Shown here: positions 55,486 through 64,000 of the stretch, in pieces | Layout: each line of letters opens with the position of its first letter | Numbering within the stretch: position 1 is the first letter of the stretch | Assembly (NCBI RefSeq): GCF_000143415.4 | Contig: NW_003314297.1 | Span: 1,642,890-1,706,889, forward strand | Direction: 5' to 3' | DNA from: Selaginella moellendorffii | Taxonomy: Eukaryota > Streptophyta > Lycopodiopsida > Selaginellales > Selaginellaceae | Length of the DNA: 64,000 bases | Program-made: the position numbers and the translations under genes | Notes under the pieces: generated by a model | Seen by the model: only the letters and a program-made list of their open reading frames with translations | Database searches by the model: none | What the model was told of the DNA's origin: nothing

Positions 55486-56725
55486 ACATGTTATCTCCGA
55501 GCGGTGGCAGAGGTCAGAGCAAGCTGAGGTGCCGTGCCTGACGCCGACTCCCTTGTTTCCCGCAAATACCCTGCTTGTCTAACGCCAGGATCGGCCATCG
55601 GCTCAGAGATTGGGATTTGAGCGAGTGTGAATGCCATGCCATGAAACGTCAGATTCCTTGAAAGGCCTCCAGGAGCCGTGTCAGGAACGGTGCACGTGTG
55701 CTCTCTCACTCTGCTTGCCAAAGGGCATGTGAACAAGTGGTTTGCTCTTTGCTTAAATGTGCCCCAACCTCCAAGCAAACACAATGCAAATCCAAGCCTT
55801 TGGCTTGACTCGCGGGTCTCTAGTCGGTGGTTTGTTTATATTATCTGCAGCATAGCACACTCTGGCTCTCGCCCCACTACTTGGTTCGACTTTAGTAGTT
55901 GAGGGCACGAGCACCAGTTGGACTCGAGCGCATTGCCAGCCAATGGCCGTGCCAGCACACGCAAATCCGGAGCAAGAGAAACAAGGGCGAGGAGGTACGG
56001 CCAGCATCGTTCCGTAGGTGTTACGAGCGGACAAGCCTATAAGCTGGACGACGGGGCTGAGTGGACGTTTTGTTCCGAGATTAAAAGGCATCTGTCAAGC
56101 TGCAAGCAGCTGCTTGACAGTCGAGTGTCTTTTCCTTTTTCTTTTGTATCGGATTTTCTACGACACTTCTCTACCAAAGTCTTTCTTGGGATTGACGTCG
56201 CCCCCGTACACGATGCGATGGTGTGTGCCTTATATGTTAGATTGCATTCAATCCTGCGCCCTGTCCACCCGTCCGTCGCATCCTGCATGGCCCGGCCCAT
56301 GTATACATTTTTCCATTCCATCGTATAGGCTCCAAAACACCATATGACATGTCAAGAGTGAGGACGAGTAAAGCCCACCCCCACCGCCTCCGGAAGAATC
56401 AAGCAGCTACCAGTGCTGCACAAGCAAACATGACATCCTGGCCTGCAGTCCCTGCAGCAGGGTAATATACAGCTCGGTTGGTATATTGTGTATATACAGC
56501 GCGCGCATGAACATGTATAAGGACCTCCCTCTCTACTTATTGGCTTGTGAGTCCTGAGCAGGCAGCAGCAGTCTGTTCTTGAGATCTTCTCCGTCTGCGC
56601 TCAAGCCCCTCCCCACACAGCCTTTTGGCATTCATCTGCTTCTCAGCTTCAACTGTCTTGTAGCTGCCGGTCTTTAAGTTCCCTCAGTGAATTACTGTGA
56701 AGTATCTAAGCTGCGACTGAGAAGG
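55486..56725. promoter_or_regulatory. Intergenic and probable promoter region of the RGF-like gene
   Basis: About 1.2 kb with no supported gene in either strand. A TATA-like TATAAGG lies at 56516-56522, about 200 bp before the ATG at 56726, with a pyrimidine-rich stretch between, fitting a plant core promoter and leader. The small open frames here show no family features. Confidence 0.4.
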
Positions 56726-57223
56726 ATGGTTAATGCCGCTTCAACAGCCCTTGCTCTTGGATGTTGCTGTTGCCTCTTGGCGGCCGCATGTCTTTTATGT
56801 TCCGCGGATGCCTCCCGGGCAACAGCGGGTAAGGTTTGCAGAATTTGCTATCTGATTATGACGGCAATGGTCCTCTAACACAGAGCCGCATTCTCTACGG
56901 CCTCCTGTAGGAGCAAGGAAACAAGCCTCGCGGCGAATGTTGACAGGTAAGGTCTAGATTGCTGGCATGCTGATCGTGACTCGTGTCCAGAAGGAGCGAG
57001 AGGCCAAGCAAGAAGAGTTTTAAAAGCGCTCGACTTCGAACAAGCGCCTCCTCCTGCGCAGGGGCCACTGGGATACTCGTCCTCTTTCACTAGCAAAAGC
57101 CACATTCCAAGCGACTCGGACGAGCTGATGAGTATGGACTACACTCCCGTTCACAGAAAACCGCCAATCAATAACAGAATCCCCTACTTACCCGTCCACT
57201 ACAGCCCTGGCAGAGGCCAATGA
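56726..57223 (+). CDS. RGF/GOLVEN/CLEL signalling-peptide precursor
   Basis: RGF/GLV/CLEL peptides are tyrosine-sulfated secreted hormones read by RGI/RGFR leucine-rich-repeat kinases. Three exons (56726-56828, 56884-56946, 56991-57223) give 132 residues. Residues 1-28 are a signal peptide (ALALGCCCCLLAAACLLCSADA). A basic, variable middle follows, with a dibasic RRVL. The hormone-like motif DYTPVHRKPPINN sits in the last exon, preceded by acidic SDSDELMSM; it keeps the Asp-Tyr sulfation pair, the PP and the terminal Asn, and is close to Arabidopsis CLEL6 (DYPQPHRKPPIHN, from memory). Unusually, about 16 residues follow the motif, so C-terminal trimming would be needed. The exons are too short to be found by simple open-frame scans. 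Confidence 0.85.
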
Positions 57224-57589
57224 GCGATGCCCCTGTAAAGGCGGTCGGGCGAGTAAATTTGTTTTCTTGGTCACCATAGCCTCAACAGCCTATTGATGGT
57301 GGTGCCTATTGTGCATGCCAACGCAGGGGGTAGTGGACGTGTGTTTTGTGAATTGAGCGAGTGCTAGTGAAGTCGATGATTCATGTAGATATATGCTGCC
57401 CAGGTAGCTTTTCGTGTGGCCCGGCGTTTACACTGCGATGCCTAGCGCAGCTGACGTCGTTCATGGCACACTTCTACGACACGGGATGAAATAACCACCA
57501 CGTTGTGCGTTCCATCGTAGTGTCCAGCTTAACAACTAGGTGACAATACCGGTTCTTCTTTATACACACAAGATTAAAAATCCATGAAA
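57224..57589. other. Convergent 3' intergenic region: nothing recognised
   Basis: Lies between the RGF-like stop and the bZIP stop. No coding frame or RNA gene was seen. Confidence 0.6.
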
Positions 57590-58338
57590 TCAAGGAGGAA
57601 TCCAGTCCAGGTGACCACACCCATTAGCAATGAGCCGCCTGCTTCTTCTTCTGCTTCTGCCTCTTCTTCTTCGTCTCGTTGTTGCTGCTTTCATCTTGTG
57701 GTGAGGATGATGCAGCGGCGTGTGTTGATCTCTTCCTACTAGTGTGATCGGGATTTGGCACCACACCAGTATCAGCAGCGTCACAAGGTTGACAAGGCAA
57801 CTCAAGTCGCGTGACAGGAATTCCAACGGCAGGGAACCTGAAGCCACGAAGCGCACAGTCACGAGCCAAGCAGAACGATAAACCTTACCCTTGACGAGCA
57901 CGGCAGGCTCTGCCACGCCACTCTTGGCGGCCTTGTTCAACCTCGACACCTCCTGCCGAAGCACCACATTCTCCGTAGAAACAAAGCGCACCGACTGCTC
58001 CAATTGGGTGCAGCGGCCCTCCAAAAGGCGGCACTTTGCCTCGAGACCTGTCACGTACCACTTTTTTCTCTGCCGGGACTGCCAGGCCGACTGCCGGTTG
58101 CGTTGGAGCCTGTAGGGAGGGCGTCCAAAGTGTGAGCAGTGTGTGTGTGTGTGTGTGCTTACCTCGACTGCCGCTTCACCTCTTCCTCGTCGTGCTGCCG
58201 CTGCTGCTGCTGCTGCTGCTGCTGCTCGTCATCCGGATCCGAGCAGCTCAACAGCACCTCGTCCACAAACCTCCCCCATGAATCATCGTCCACGCCCACA
58301 AACAGATCCGAGAGCTCCACATCCGAGAGGACCGTCAT
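57590..58338 (-). CDS. bZIP60-like transcription factor with predicted IRE1-dependent frame switch
   Basis: Three exons (58163-58338, 57889-58109, 57590-57837) give a 214-residue membrane form. The N-terminus is acidic (activation-like) with a run of eight glutamines. The bZIP basic region RLQRNRQSAWQSRQRKK keeps the N-x7-R spacing, followed by a leucine-zipper-type helix (LEAKCRLLEGRC, VVLRQEVSRL). It resembles group K bZIP60, the plant counterpart of XBP1. After the bZIP, the unspliced frame encodes a hydrophobic segment (LVNLVTLLILVWCQIPITLVG) that would anchor it in the ER membrane. Removing 23 nt between two CUG/CCG sites (57904/57903 and 57830/57829) shifts the frame; the 195-residue product lacks the membrane segment, ends at TAA 57624-57626 and carries KKKRQKQKKK, a nuclear-localisation signal. 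Start codon 58338 is 44 bp from the divergent PPR start. Confidence 0.9.
57820..57910 (-). promoter_or_regulatory. Predicted IRE1 twin-hairpin splice sites (23-nt cytosolic intron)
   Basis: Hairpin 1 (57910-57896): stem GAGC/GCUC, 7-nt loop CUGCCGU. Hairpin 2 (57837-57820, extended by 57890-57889 and 57819-57818): stem GGGUUCC/GGAAUUC, loop CUGCCGUU. Both loops fit the IRE1 consensus CNGCNGN, cut after the third base. In mature mRNA the cuts are 15+8 = 23 nt apart, the length known for Arabidopsis bZIP60, and 23 nt shifts the frame as needed. The spliceosomal intron 57838-57888 lies inside this 23-nt segment, so the 5' arm of hairpin 2 is completed only after nuclear splicing. The sites share the direct repeat CCTGCCGT. 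Confidence 0.85.
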
Positions 58339-58382
58339 GGCGCCGCACCCTGGCCCCAAACCCTAGCTTCGCCCTTGAATGA

Positions 58383-60029
58383 ATGAAGAAGCTTCCAGGC
58401 AACCTGTTGATCGAGGCGGCGTCGAGGCGGGGCAGCGTGGCTGATGCGCAGCGCGCCTTTGACACCATTCCCGCCCCCAACCTCTACTCGTGGAACCTGC
58501 TGCTGGCCGCATATGCCCAGAATGGGCACCTGTGGCAGGCGCGCCGCGTCTTGGCCTGCATGCCCGCACCCAACGTCGTCTCGTGGAATGTGCTGCTGTC
58601 CGCCTGCTCCCGCCGCGGCCGCCCAGATGAGGCGCGGCAGCTCTTCCACTGGATGCCGCAGCACGACACGGTGAGCTGGAACACGGTGGAGCATATGTTC
58701 GCGGCCAGTGGCCACTGCCGCGACGCGCGGCAGACGTTCGACGCCATGCCCCAGCGCAGCGTCCTGTCGTGGAACACCCTCGTCTCCGCCTACGCCTTCC
58801 AGCGCCAGCTGCGGGACGCCCGCCTTGTCCTCGACCTCATGCCCGCTCGCAACTCAATCTCCGTCAACACTATGATCAAGGGCTACGCGTCTGCCGGCGC
58901 ACTGCACGCCGCGGCGCTGCTCTTCTCTGCCATGCCCAATCGCGACCTTGTGTCGTGGAACTCGATGCTCACCGCCGCCAGCTGCTGGCAGCAGCACCAG
59001 CGGCTGTGGCATCGGATGCCGCGGTGGGACGTGGTGTCGTGCAACGCGCGGATCCAGGCGTGCTTGGGCAGCAGCCTTCACGCGGACGAGGGGGCGGCCA
59101 CCTTCTGGGCCATGCCTGGCAGGGACGTGGTGAGCTGGAACACGGCGGCGGCGGGCTACGCGCGGCTGGGCCGCCCCCGCCACGCCCGCCGACTGCTGGA
59201 GCTGATGCCGCAGCGGGACCTTGTGTCCGCCAACTGCTGGCTGCATTACTGCTGCCACACACCCGGCGCCACCAAGCTCGGCTTCGATGCCATGCCCCAG
59301 CGCGACAGCGCGTCGTGGAACTCGATGCTCGCCAGCTGCGAGCTGCCGGTCGCCGACGAGCTCTTCTGGCGGCGGATGCCTGCTTGGGACGTGATCTCGT
59401 GCACGCTCATGGTGGCGGCCTATGGCAGGAGCCTGGGTGGCATGGACGCCGCGGGCCGCGCGTTTGCCGCCATGCAGCACAGGGACGTTGCGGCGTGGAC
59501 CGCCATCATCTCGGCGTATGCCACGCACGGGGACTGCGCCCGTGCGGTGGCGCAGTCGTGGGGCATGGCATTGGACGGGCTGGAACCCAACTACGTCACT
59601 TACACTGTCCTTCTCCACGCGTGTGCACAGGCGGGGTTGCTGGAGCAAGGCGCTGCATGCTTGGCCGCCGCCGGTGTCACCGTTGCGGACGAGCAGCACT
59701 ACTCGTGCTGCGTCGACATGCTGGCCCGTGCTAAGCAGCTGGCTGCCGCCGAGGAGCTCATCGCCGCCATGCCCGTCCCTCCCACCGCTGTCACCTGGAC
59801 GGCCATGCTGTCTGCATGTCGTGTCCAGGGCGATGTGCAGCGGGCCGACACCGCCGCAGCACAACTCCTCGACCTCGACCCCGCCAGTGCGCTGCCATAC
59901 GTGCTACTCCTCAGCGTCTACACCGAGGCAGGCCGGACGGAGGAAGCAACGGCATTGAGACGGCTCATGAGCCGCAGGGGAGTGATGAAGATGGAGCCCG
60001 GCACCACTATGATCCTCCTCGACACGTAA
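58383..60029 (+). CDS. Pentatricopeptide repeat (PPR) protein, PLS-type with E-like end
   Basis: PPR proteins bind organellar RNA one base per repeat and serve editing, splicing or stability. A single uninterrupted exon of 548 residues is made of roughly a dozen PPR units of about 31 residues, such as NLYSWNLLLAAYAQNGHLWQARRV and SVLSWNTLVSAYAFQRQLRDARLV. The C-terminal part resembles an E motif (ALPYVLLLSVYTEAGRTEEAT, MKMEPGTTMI), and no DYW deaminase domain follows. The N-terminus starts directly with a repeat and lacks a clear transit peptide. The gene is very GC-rich compared with its neighbours. A GT donor at the stop codon (ACGTAAGT) could splice in frame into the next gene; see findings. 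Confidence 0.9.
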   Translation: MKKLPGNLLIEAASRRGSVADAQRAFDTIPAPNLYSWNLLLAAYAQNGHLWQARRVLACMPAPNVVSWNVLLSACSRRGRPDEARQLFHWMPQHDTVSWNTVEHMFAASGHCRDARQTFDAMPQRSVLSWNTLVSAYAFQRQLRDARLVLDLMPARNSISVNTMIKGYASAGALHAAALLFSAMPNRDLVSWNSMLTAASCWQQHQRLWHRMPRWDVVSCNARIQACLGSSLHADEGAATFWAMPGRDVVSWNTAAAGYARLGRPRHARRLLELMPQRDLVSANCWLHYCCHTPGATKLGFDAMPQRDSASWNSMLASCELPVADELFWRRMPAWDVISCTLMVAAYGRSLGGMDAAGRAFAAMQHRDVAAWTAIISAYATHGDCARAVAQSWGMALDGLEPNYVTYTVLLHACAQAGLLEQGAACLAAAGVTVADEQHYSCCVDMLARAKQLAAAEELIAAMPVPPTAVTWTAMLSACRVQGDVQRADTAAAQLLDLDPASALPYVLLLSVYTEAGRTEEATALRRLMSRRGVMKMEPGTTMILLDT

Positions 60030-60111
60030 GTAACGACTACCCTCCGAAACAGGCGCGGTTTATTGTTTGCGGCCCATAACTGACTCCAGTACTAGGGACA
60101 AGGTCGTCGGC

Positions 60112-62435
60112 ATGGCCAGCTCTGTGCAAGGTCAAGTCCTGGGGTGAGTCACGACACTTTATATGCACATGCATACGTCTCGTATTGCAGGCAACCTTGC
60201 TGCTCCCCCAGTCTTATCACTCACGTTCGAGCAGCAGTTCTCTCCCACTTGGGTGTTGATCCCGTGGACGCGCTCGCCAAGGTACTAGTAGCGCTCCGCC
60301 TCTCTAACTATACACGTGACGCCTCACGCCTGCTCAGGGAACCCTCCAGCAAAACTCCGTGGAGCTGCACGTTCACCACCACCACCACGTCTACGTGGAC
60401 CAAAACCCCCGAATGCACGACGCGTCCCGGAAGGAGTACGAAGAGCTTGCCAACACCACTCTCCTGGATATGCTATGGGCTAAAAACAAGCCATGCTACG
60501 GCAAAGTTAACATCACGTCTCCCACGCTTGAGCAACAGACTCCTGCAGAAGGAGCTCAAGCCAATAACAAGGGCACTGCAACTAAACAAGTGCGGCCTCA
60601 CAAGCTGAAGAGGCTCTTCCCTGGGAACAAGTCATCGCAGGGAGTAGACAAGGCTAACTTATGCGCAACCACCAAGTCTAAAGTCCGCTGCCTCGAAGCA
60701 GCAGCGCAGGAGAGAATTAAGAAGCTCTCTGACCTTGGAACACTGATTGCAAGGGGATTTCAGACAGACACCAAAGAAACCTTTTGCCAAACGCAACCAA
60801 ATGCTCCTCATACTTCACAACAGCACAAGAAACATACACTCAATGAACGTTTCCAGGCTGCCGAGGCAAGCTTTGTAGCTGCTCTCAACGTACTGACCAA
60901 CTAACCAGTGCTCGACCCTCAGGCGGCTAGAGACAGGCTACGTGAACTCGTGAAGGCATGCGTAAGACAATATCCGCGAAAGTTTGTGCCAGAGGAGATT
61001 CTCAGGAAGCAGAAAGAGTTGCAAGCACTGGAACGAATTCAGAACCTTTTTAATAACCAGAATGACAACTCTACAGGGATTTCTCTAATGTCCACCTCTG
61101 TGGCAAGTCTACAAGAGAAATCCCCTTCGCATGGCTCGTTTGATGTAAGTGGTTGCACTGTTGATGAAATTGGTGCGCATGCAGATCCTAACCACGAACT
61201 GTCGAAAAATCGTGCTGAGCCGTCACGCTCCGGGAGGAAGCCCATTCCTTCCGAAGAGGCGCCTGTGTGGCTGTCGGAACAAGGATGGTGTGATGTTTAT
61301 GCTTCGCCTGCCGTGTTGGCTAATGGCATATCAAGTCCACTGGAGTACTTGACGCTGTTTCAAATGCACCAGTCGAGAACCGCTTGTAATCCATGGCTTA
61401 AGTTGCTGGAGACTGAGCTTGCCAAGCTTGTATCAGCGCTGGGCTTTCAGCAAATTGAAGATGGCCTTGAGAATCTAGACAAGAAGCTGGGTAACGTGGA
61501 ACAGGCGGCAGAAACTCTTAGAGAGAAAGAAGTTAAGCGTTCAGAACAACAACCACAGCGGTCACTCTCCGACAGTATTACTTCTTGCTGCGCAGTGAAA
61601 AACACACAGGTACCGACTGGCGTCAGTTTCTAGATTTCGTAATGACGATGTTTAATACACGCAGCTTGAACACATTCTTTCATTTCTAATCTCAACGTCA
61701 GAGAAGTTCCAATCGTTTGTAAAGGTCACAAAAGAAGCACTGTTAGATGAGGACCGGAAAAACACTCTTTTCAAACAATGCGCTGGAGACAAGCGATTAC
61801 ATCTGGAAGTACTAGACTCTGGATTTGAGCTCAATTCTGAACTCCTTGACATCCTCAATCGAATGGAGAGTGCACTAACACATTTTGCGAGGTTTAGCAC
61901 CGAGTTACTGCCTTTTCTCAGTGAGCATCTATCTGTGACGAAAAAGCTTGTAAGTGTTTCTTTTGTTATTATGGCTGTTGACGTGAATGAGCTATTGCTA
62001 GCGGGATGCCACATCCACCTCAGCAATAAGAAAGGTACAACATCGGGCATCGTGGCCAGAGAATGAGATGCAAAAGACGGTCTCTCTCTCTCCCTCTCCC
62101 TCTCTGTGTGTTGCCTGCGTGATTTACCATATTTTTCTGTGCAGTCGTCTGCTATAGATGGTGCATTCGAGAATTTCATGTTGATCAAGGATATAGAAAA
62201 AACCAAGAAGCATTCTGAAGAGATGGTACAGATAATGGGCTCCTTAGAGCACCAATACAACATTCTGAAAACGAAGTTTGAGCAATTGTCTACATTTGAC
62301 GAAGGACATTCTCGGGAATCTCGTGAAAACGTGCCTAACAATCAGCAAATGGAGTCCTTAAGCAACCAAAAGCTGGAGAATGGAATCCGAAATGTGTCCT
62401 CTGCGATTCCAGAAGCAGGAAATTTTTTCACTTGA
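60112..62435 (+). CDS. Unknown protein with C-terminal coiled coil
   Basis: I do not recognise the family. Six exons (60112-60143, 60191-60281, 60338-60874, 60923-61609, 61665-61949, 62145-62435) give 640 residues with all phases closing. The intron 60875-60922 is 48 nt and contains CTAAC near its end. Features: SLITHVRAAVLSHLGVDP near the N-terminus, a run of five histidines, a basic middle (KLKRLFPGNKSSQGVDK), AARDRLRELVKACVRQYPRKFVPEEIL, PVWLSEQGWCDVY, and helical segments LLETELAKLVSALGFQQIEDGLENLDKKL and EEMVQIMGSLEHQYNILKTKFEQL likely to form coiled coils. There is no signal peptide or transmembrane segment. A cytoskeletal or scaffold role is possible but not shown. First exon uncertain. 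Confidence 0.75.
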
Positions 62436-62482
62436 TTGGACGCTAACGAACAGTGAAACAACTATAGGGACGTCTATTAAAC

Positions 62483-63295
62483 TCAGTTGAGCCTCTTGCA
62501 GTACTTTTCAATGATAATGTAATTTTTTAGAACGAGGTTGCACCTAACCCTGAAGTTAAACGGAGGAGATTTTAGCGTCCCAATTGTTGACATAGTGCCT
62601 TTCATAACAAGGTCTGCACCAAAAAAGGTCCGTTTTCCGGAACTGCTTAACATGGTGTAGTACACGTTGAGTGGAATGGGTAGCAGTTTCTGCGAGACAA
62701 ACAGCTTGAACGACTGAGAGCTGCTTCTGGGTTGTGTAAAGGGCATGCTTTTTGTGGCTCCAAACCTGAAGCCATTGTAGAAGACAGTGAGTTCAATGCT
62801 CTCTACGAACATGTCCACTTTCTTGTTGGAATTGGTAAAGAGAATTGTGTACGAGGCATTAAAGGTGAAATAAGCAGCAAAATAGTTTCCGGAGCCTGAA
62901 CTTGTTTGTTCCGCAATCTGTGCAGGGGTGAGAGCGGTAATGGCAAGGGAAACAAATCCTGCTCCCGTGACTTCAAAATCCGGTGCTACTGGCTGGAGAT
63001 GTATGTACATTGCGAGCATGATCAGGCACAGAATAAAAATTACGCAAGAGAAGGCTACCAGACCACCAAAGAGCTCTTCTCCAAGTGCCTTGAGCTGTTG
63101 CTCCCGCTGCAGTTCTCTCTCGGCAGCATCAAAATGACTTTTGTTAAAAATCCTGCTGAGATTTTGCGAGTTTGGGATTCCCTCGTCTTCATCCACGACA
63201 AGACTGATCCTGGTAAACTTGCCTCCAGCTTGGGCCACTTTCCCAGCTTCTTCATCACCTTCAGCATCACCGCCAAAGCGTACTCCTCGTGGCAT
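62483..63295 (-). CDS. NHL/LEA_2-type membrane protein
   Basis: Related to NDR1/HIN1-like proteins, which have a short cytosolic N-terminus, one transmembrane helix and an extracellular LEA_2 beta-sandwich; several act in pathogen or stress responses. Single exon, 270 residues from ATG 63295. The transmembrane helix lies near residues 85-105 (LVAFSCVIFILCLIMLAMYI), followed by HLQPVAPDFEVTGAGFVSL, YTILFTNSNKKVDMFVESIELTVFYNG and LPIPLNVYYTML, in the order of the LEA_2 fold. The cytosolic part has an unusually long charged helix (NKSHFDAAERELQREQQLKAL). A decayed paralogue follows at 63501-64000 on the same strand, so this was a tandem pair. It converges on the gene ending at 62435. Confidence 0.8.
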   Translation of the reverse strand: MPRGVRFGGDAEGDEEAGKVAQAGGKFTRISLVVDEDEGIPNSQNLSRIFNKSHFDAAERELQREQQLKALGEELFGGLVAFSCVIFILCLIMLAMYIHLQPVAPDFEVTGAGFVSLAITALTPAQIAEQTSSGSGNYFAAYFTFNASYTILFTNSNKKVDMFVESIELTVFYNGFRFGATKSMPFTQPRSSSQSFKLFVSQKLLPIPLNVYYTMLSSSGKRTFFGADLVMKGTMSTIGTLKSPPFNFRVRCNLVLKNYIIIEKYCKRLN

Positions 63296-63500
63296 TTCAT
63301 GTCCACGCACAGACACACACTCGCGGATACCGCATCCTTCCTTGGATCACAAGCGGTTACGTTTGAAATTTAACGCGCGCAGAAGCTGCCGTGGATATCA
63401 TCCAACGGTTAATTTTGAAACGTGCATAGCCTGTGAGGAATAACAAAGTCTCCTACCACAGTCACCTGACACTTGACCATCAGAAAGAAGTTAGGTGACT

Positions 63501-64000
63501 TTATGCAACCCACATTCGGGCCTTTACAGTCAGCATGAGAACATAAGTTGCTTTGCCTAGCTTCATGTCGTTGACAATCGTATAGTACACGTCTAGGGGA
63601 AGTGGCAGATTGTTTTCACGAATTCGTACAATATAAGTCTTGAGCCACGCCTGGCCTGCACGAAGGGGCTGTTCTCGCGGTTCCCAGTTTGAATCCATTG
63701 TAGTAGGGCAGTACTCGTTGAATTGTTGAATGTATCCACTTTCCTGTTGTTGTTGCTGTTGTCATATTGCACCTCGTATGTAGTCCCAAACTGGAAATAC
63801 GCAGCGTAGTAGTTACCTTCGCCTGCAGCCTGCTGCCACGCTATCTGTGCTGGAGTAACAGGCGTCATCGTTAAGTAGTCAGAGCGTGCGGCCGTCACTT
63901 CGAAAGTAGGACTTTTCGGCCAAAGGTGCAAGTACGCCACAAAAAATCAAAGACAGGCACCCCACATTAGGACCTTTCTCCGCCTGTAGTCTCTAGTGAT
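63501..64000 (-). pseudogene. Decayed NHL/LEA_2 paralogue (runs off the right edge)
   Basis: Aligned with the gene at 62483-63295: VAYLHLWPKSPTFEVTAA, TPAQIAWQQAAGEGNYYAAYFQFG, YYNGFKLGTA and LPLPLDVYYTIV occur in order, but in different frames. A TGA (about 63947-63949) interrupts the transmembrane segment, and frame changes fall near 63720 and 63610. The 5' end lies beyond the window, so part of the damage could be read as introns, but no good splice sites fit. Confidence 0.7.

Noticed and set aside
57820-57910. Other CNGNNG sites further down (CTGCTG and CTGGTG near the membrane segment)
   Set aside because: No pair among them is 20, 23 or 26 nt apart with the needed frame change; only the CUGCCG pair fits spacing, frame and hairpins.
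58769-59864. Long open frames overlapping the PPR gene on both strands
   Set aside because: Shadows caused by the high GC content of the PPR exon; only the 58383-60029 frame has PPR repeats.

Overview
The window looks like nuclear DNA of a lycophyte, most probably Selaginella (inferred from recalled families and gene architecture; no search was run). Typical land-plant genes (chloroplast-positioning, plastid NFU and L11, PHR2, phytocystatin, RALF and RGF peptides, a PPR protein) are packed tightly and broken by very short GT-AG introns of about 45-60 bp. All exon models were built by hand from splice sites and reading phase. Where totals are given, the phases close to a whole number of codons.

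1-20175 is a dense gene block. In order: ABC-F ATPase (-, runs off the left edge), glycine-rich-domain protein GRDP (-), membrane PDI (-), unknown gene (+), PHR2 photolyase-like protein (-), ARMC8/GID5 (+), CPBP protease (+), RALF peptide (-), cystatin (-), plastid NFU (+), plastid L11 (+), CHUP1/IPGA1-like protein (+) and ArgJ (+). Several neighbours are almost touching: start codons 12 bp apart at 5508/5521 and stop codons abutting at 12469/12470.

20176-44312 is a retrotransposon block. A degenerate Ty3/gypsy element (minus strand, 20383-42063) is split inside gag by a non-coding LTR element (24319-40978, target duplication GACCA). That element holds an inverted solo LTR of its own family (26137-35289, duplication TCAAA). 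The solo LTR in turn holds a young non-coding LTR element with nearly identical LTRs (27339-34584, duplication ATCTC). A rearranged second gypsy copy lies at 42136-44312.

45057-64000 returns to genes. In order: truncated ALDH3 pseudogene (-), small unknown protein (+), KH-RING protein (+), MO25 (+), an uncharacterised plant-family protein (-), a trihelix-like protein (+), CTP synthase (+), RGF/GOLVEN peptide precursor (+), a bZIP60-like transcription factor (-), PPR protein (+), an unknown coiled-coil protein (+), an NHL/LEA2 membrane protein (-) and a decayed paralogue of it.

The most striking item is the bZIP gene at 57590-58338. Its mature mRNA would carry two hairpin loops of the IRE1 type (CNGCNGN) exactly 23 nt apart. 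Removing those 23 nt swaps a frame encoding a transmembrane segment for a frame encoding a lysine-rich nuclear-localisation tail, the logic of XBP1 and bZIP60. A spliceosomal intron sits inside the 23-nt segment, so the second hairpin forms only after nuclear splicing.
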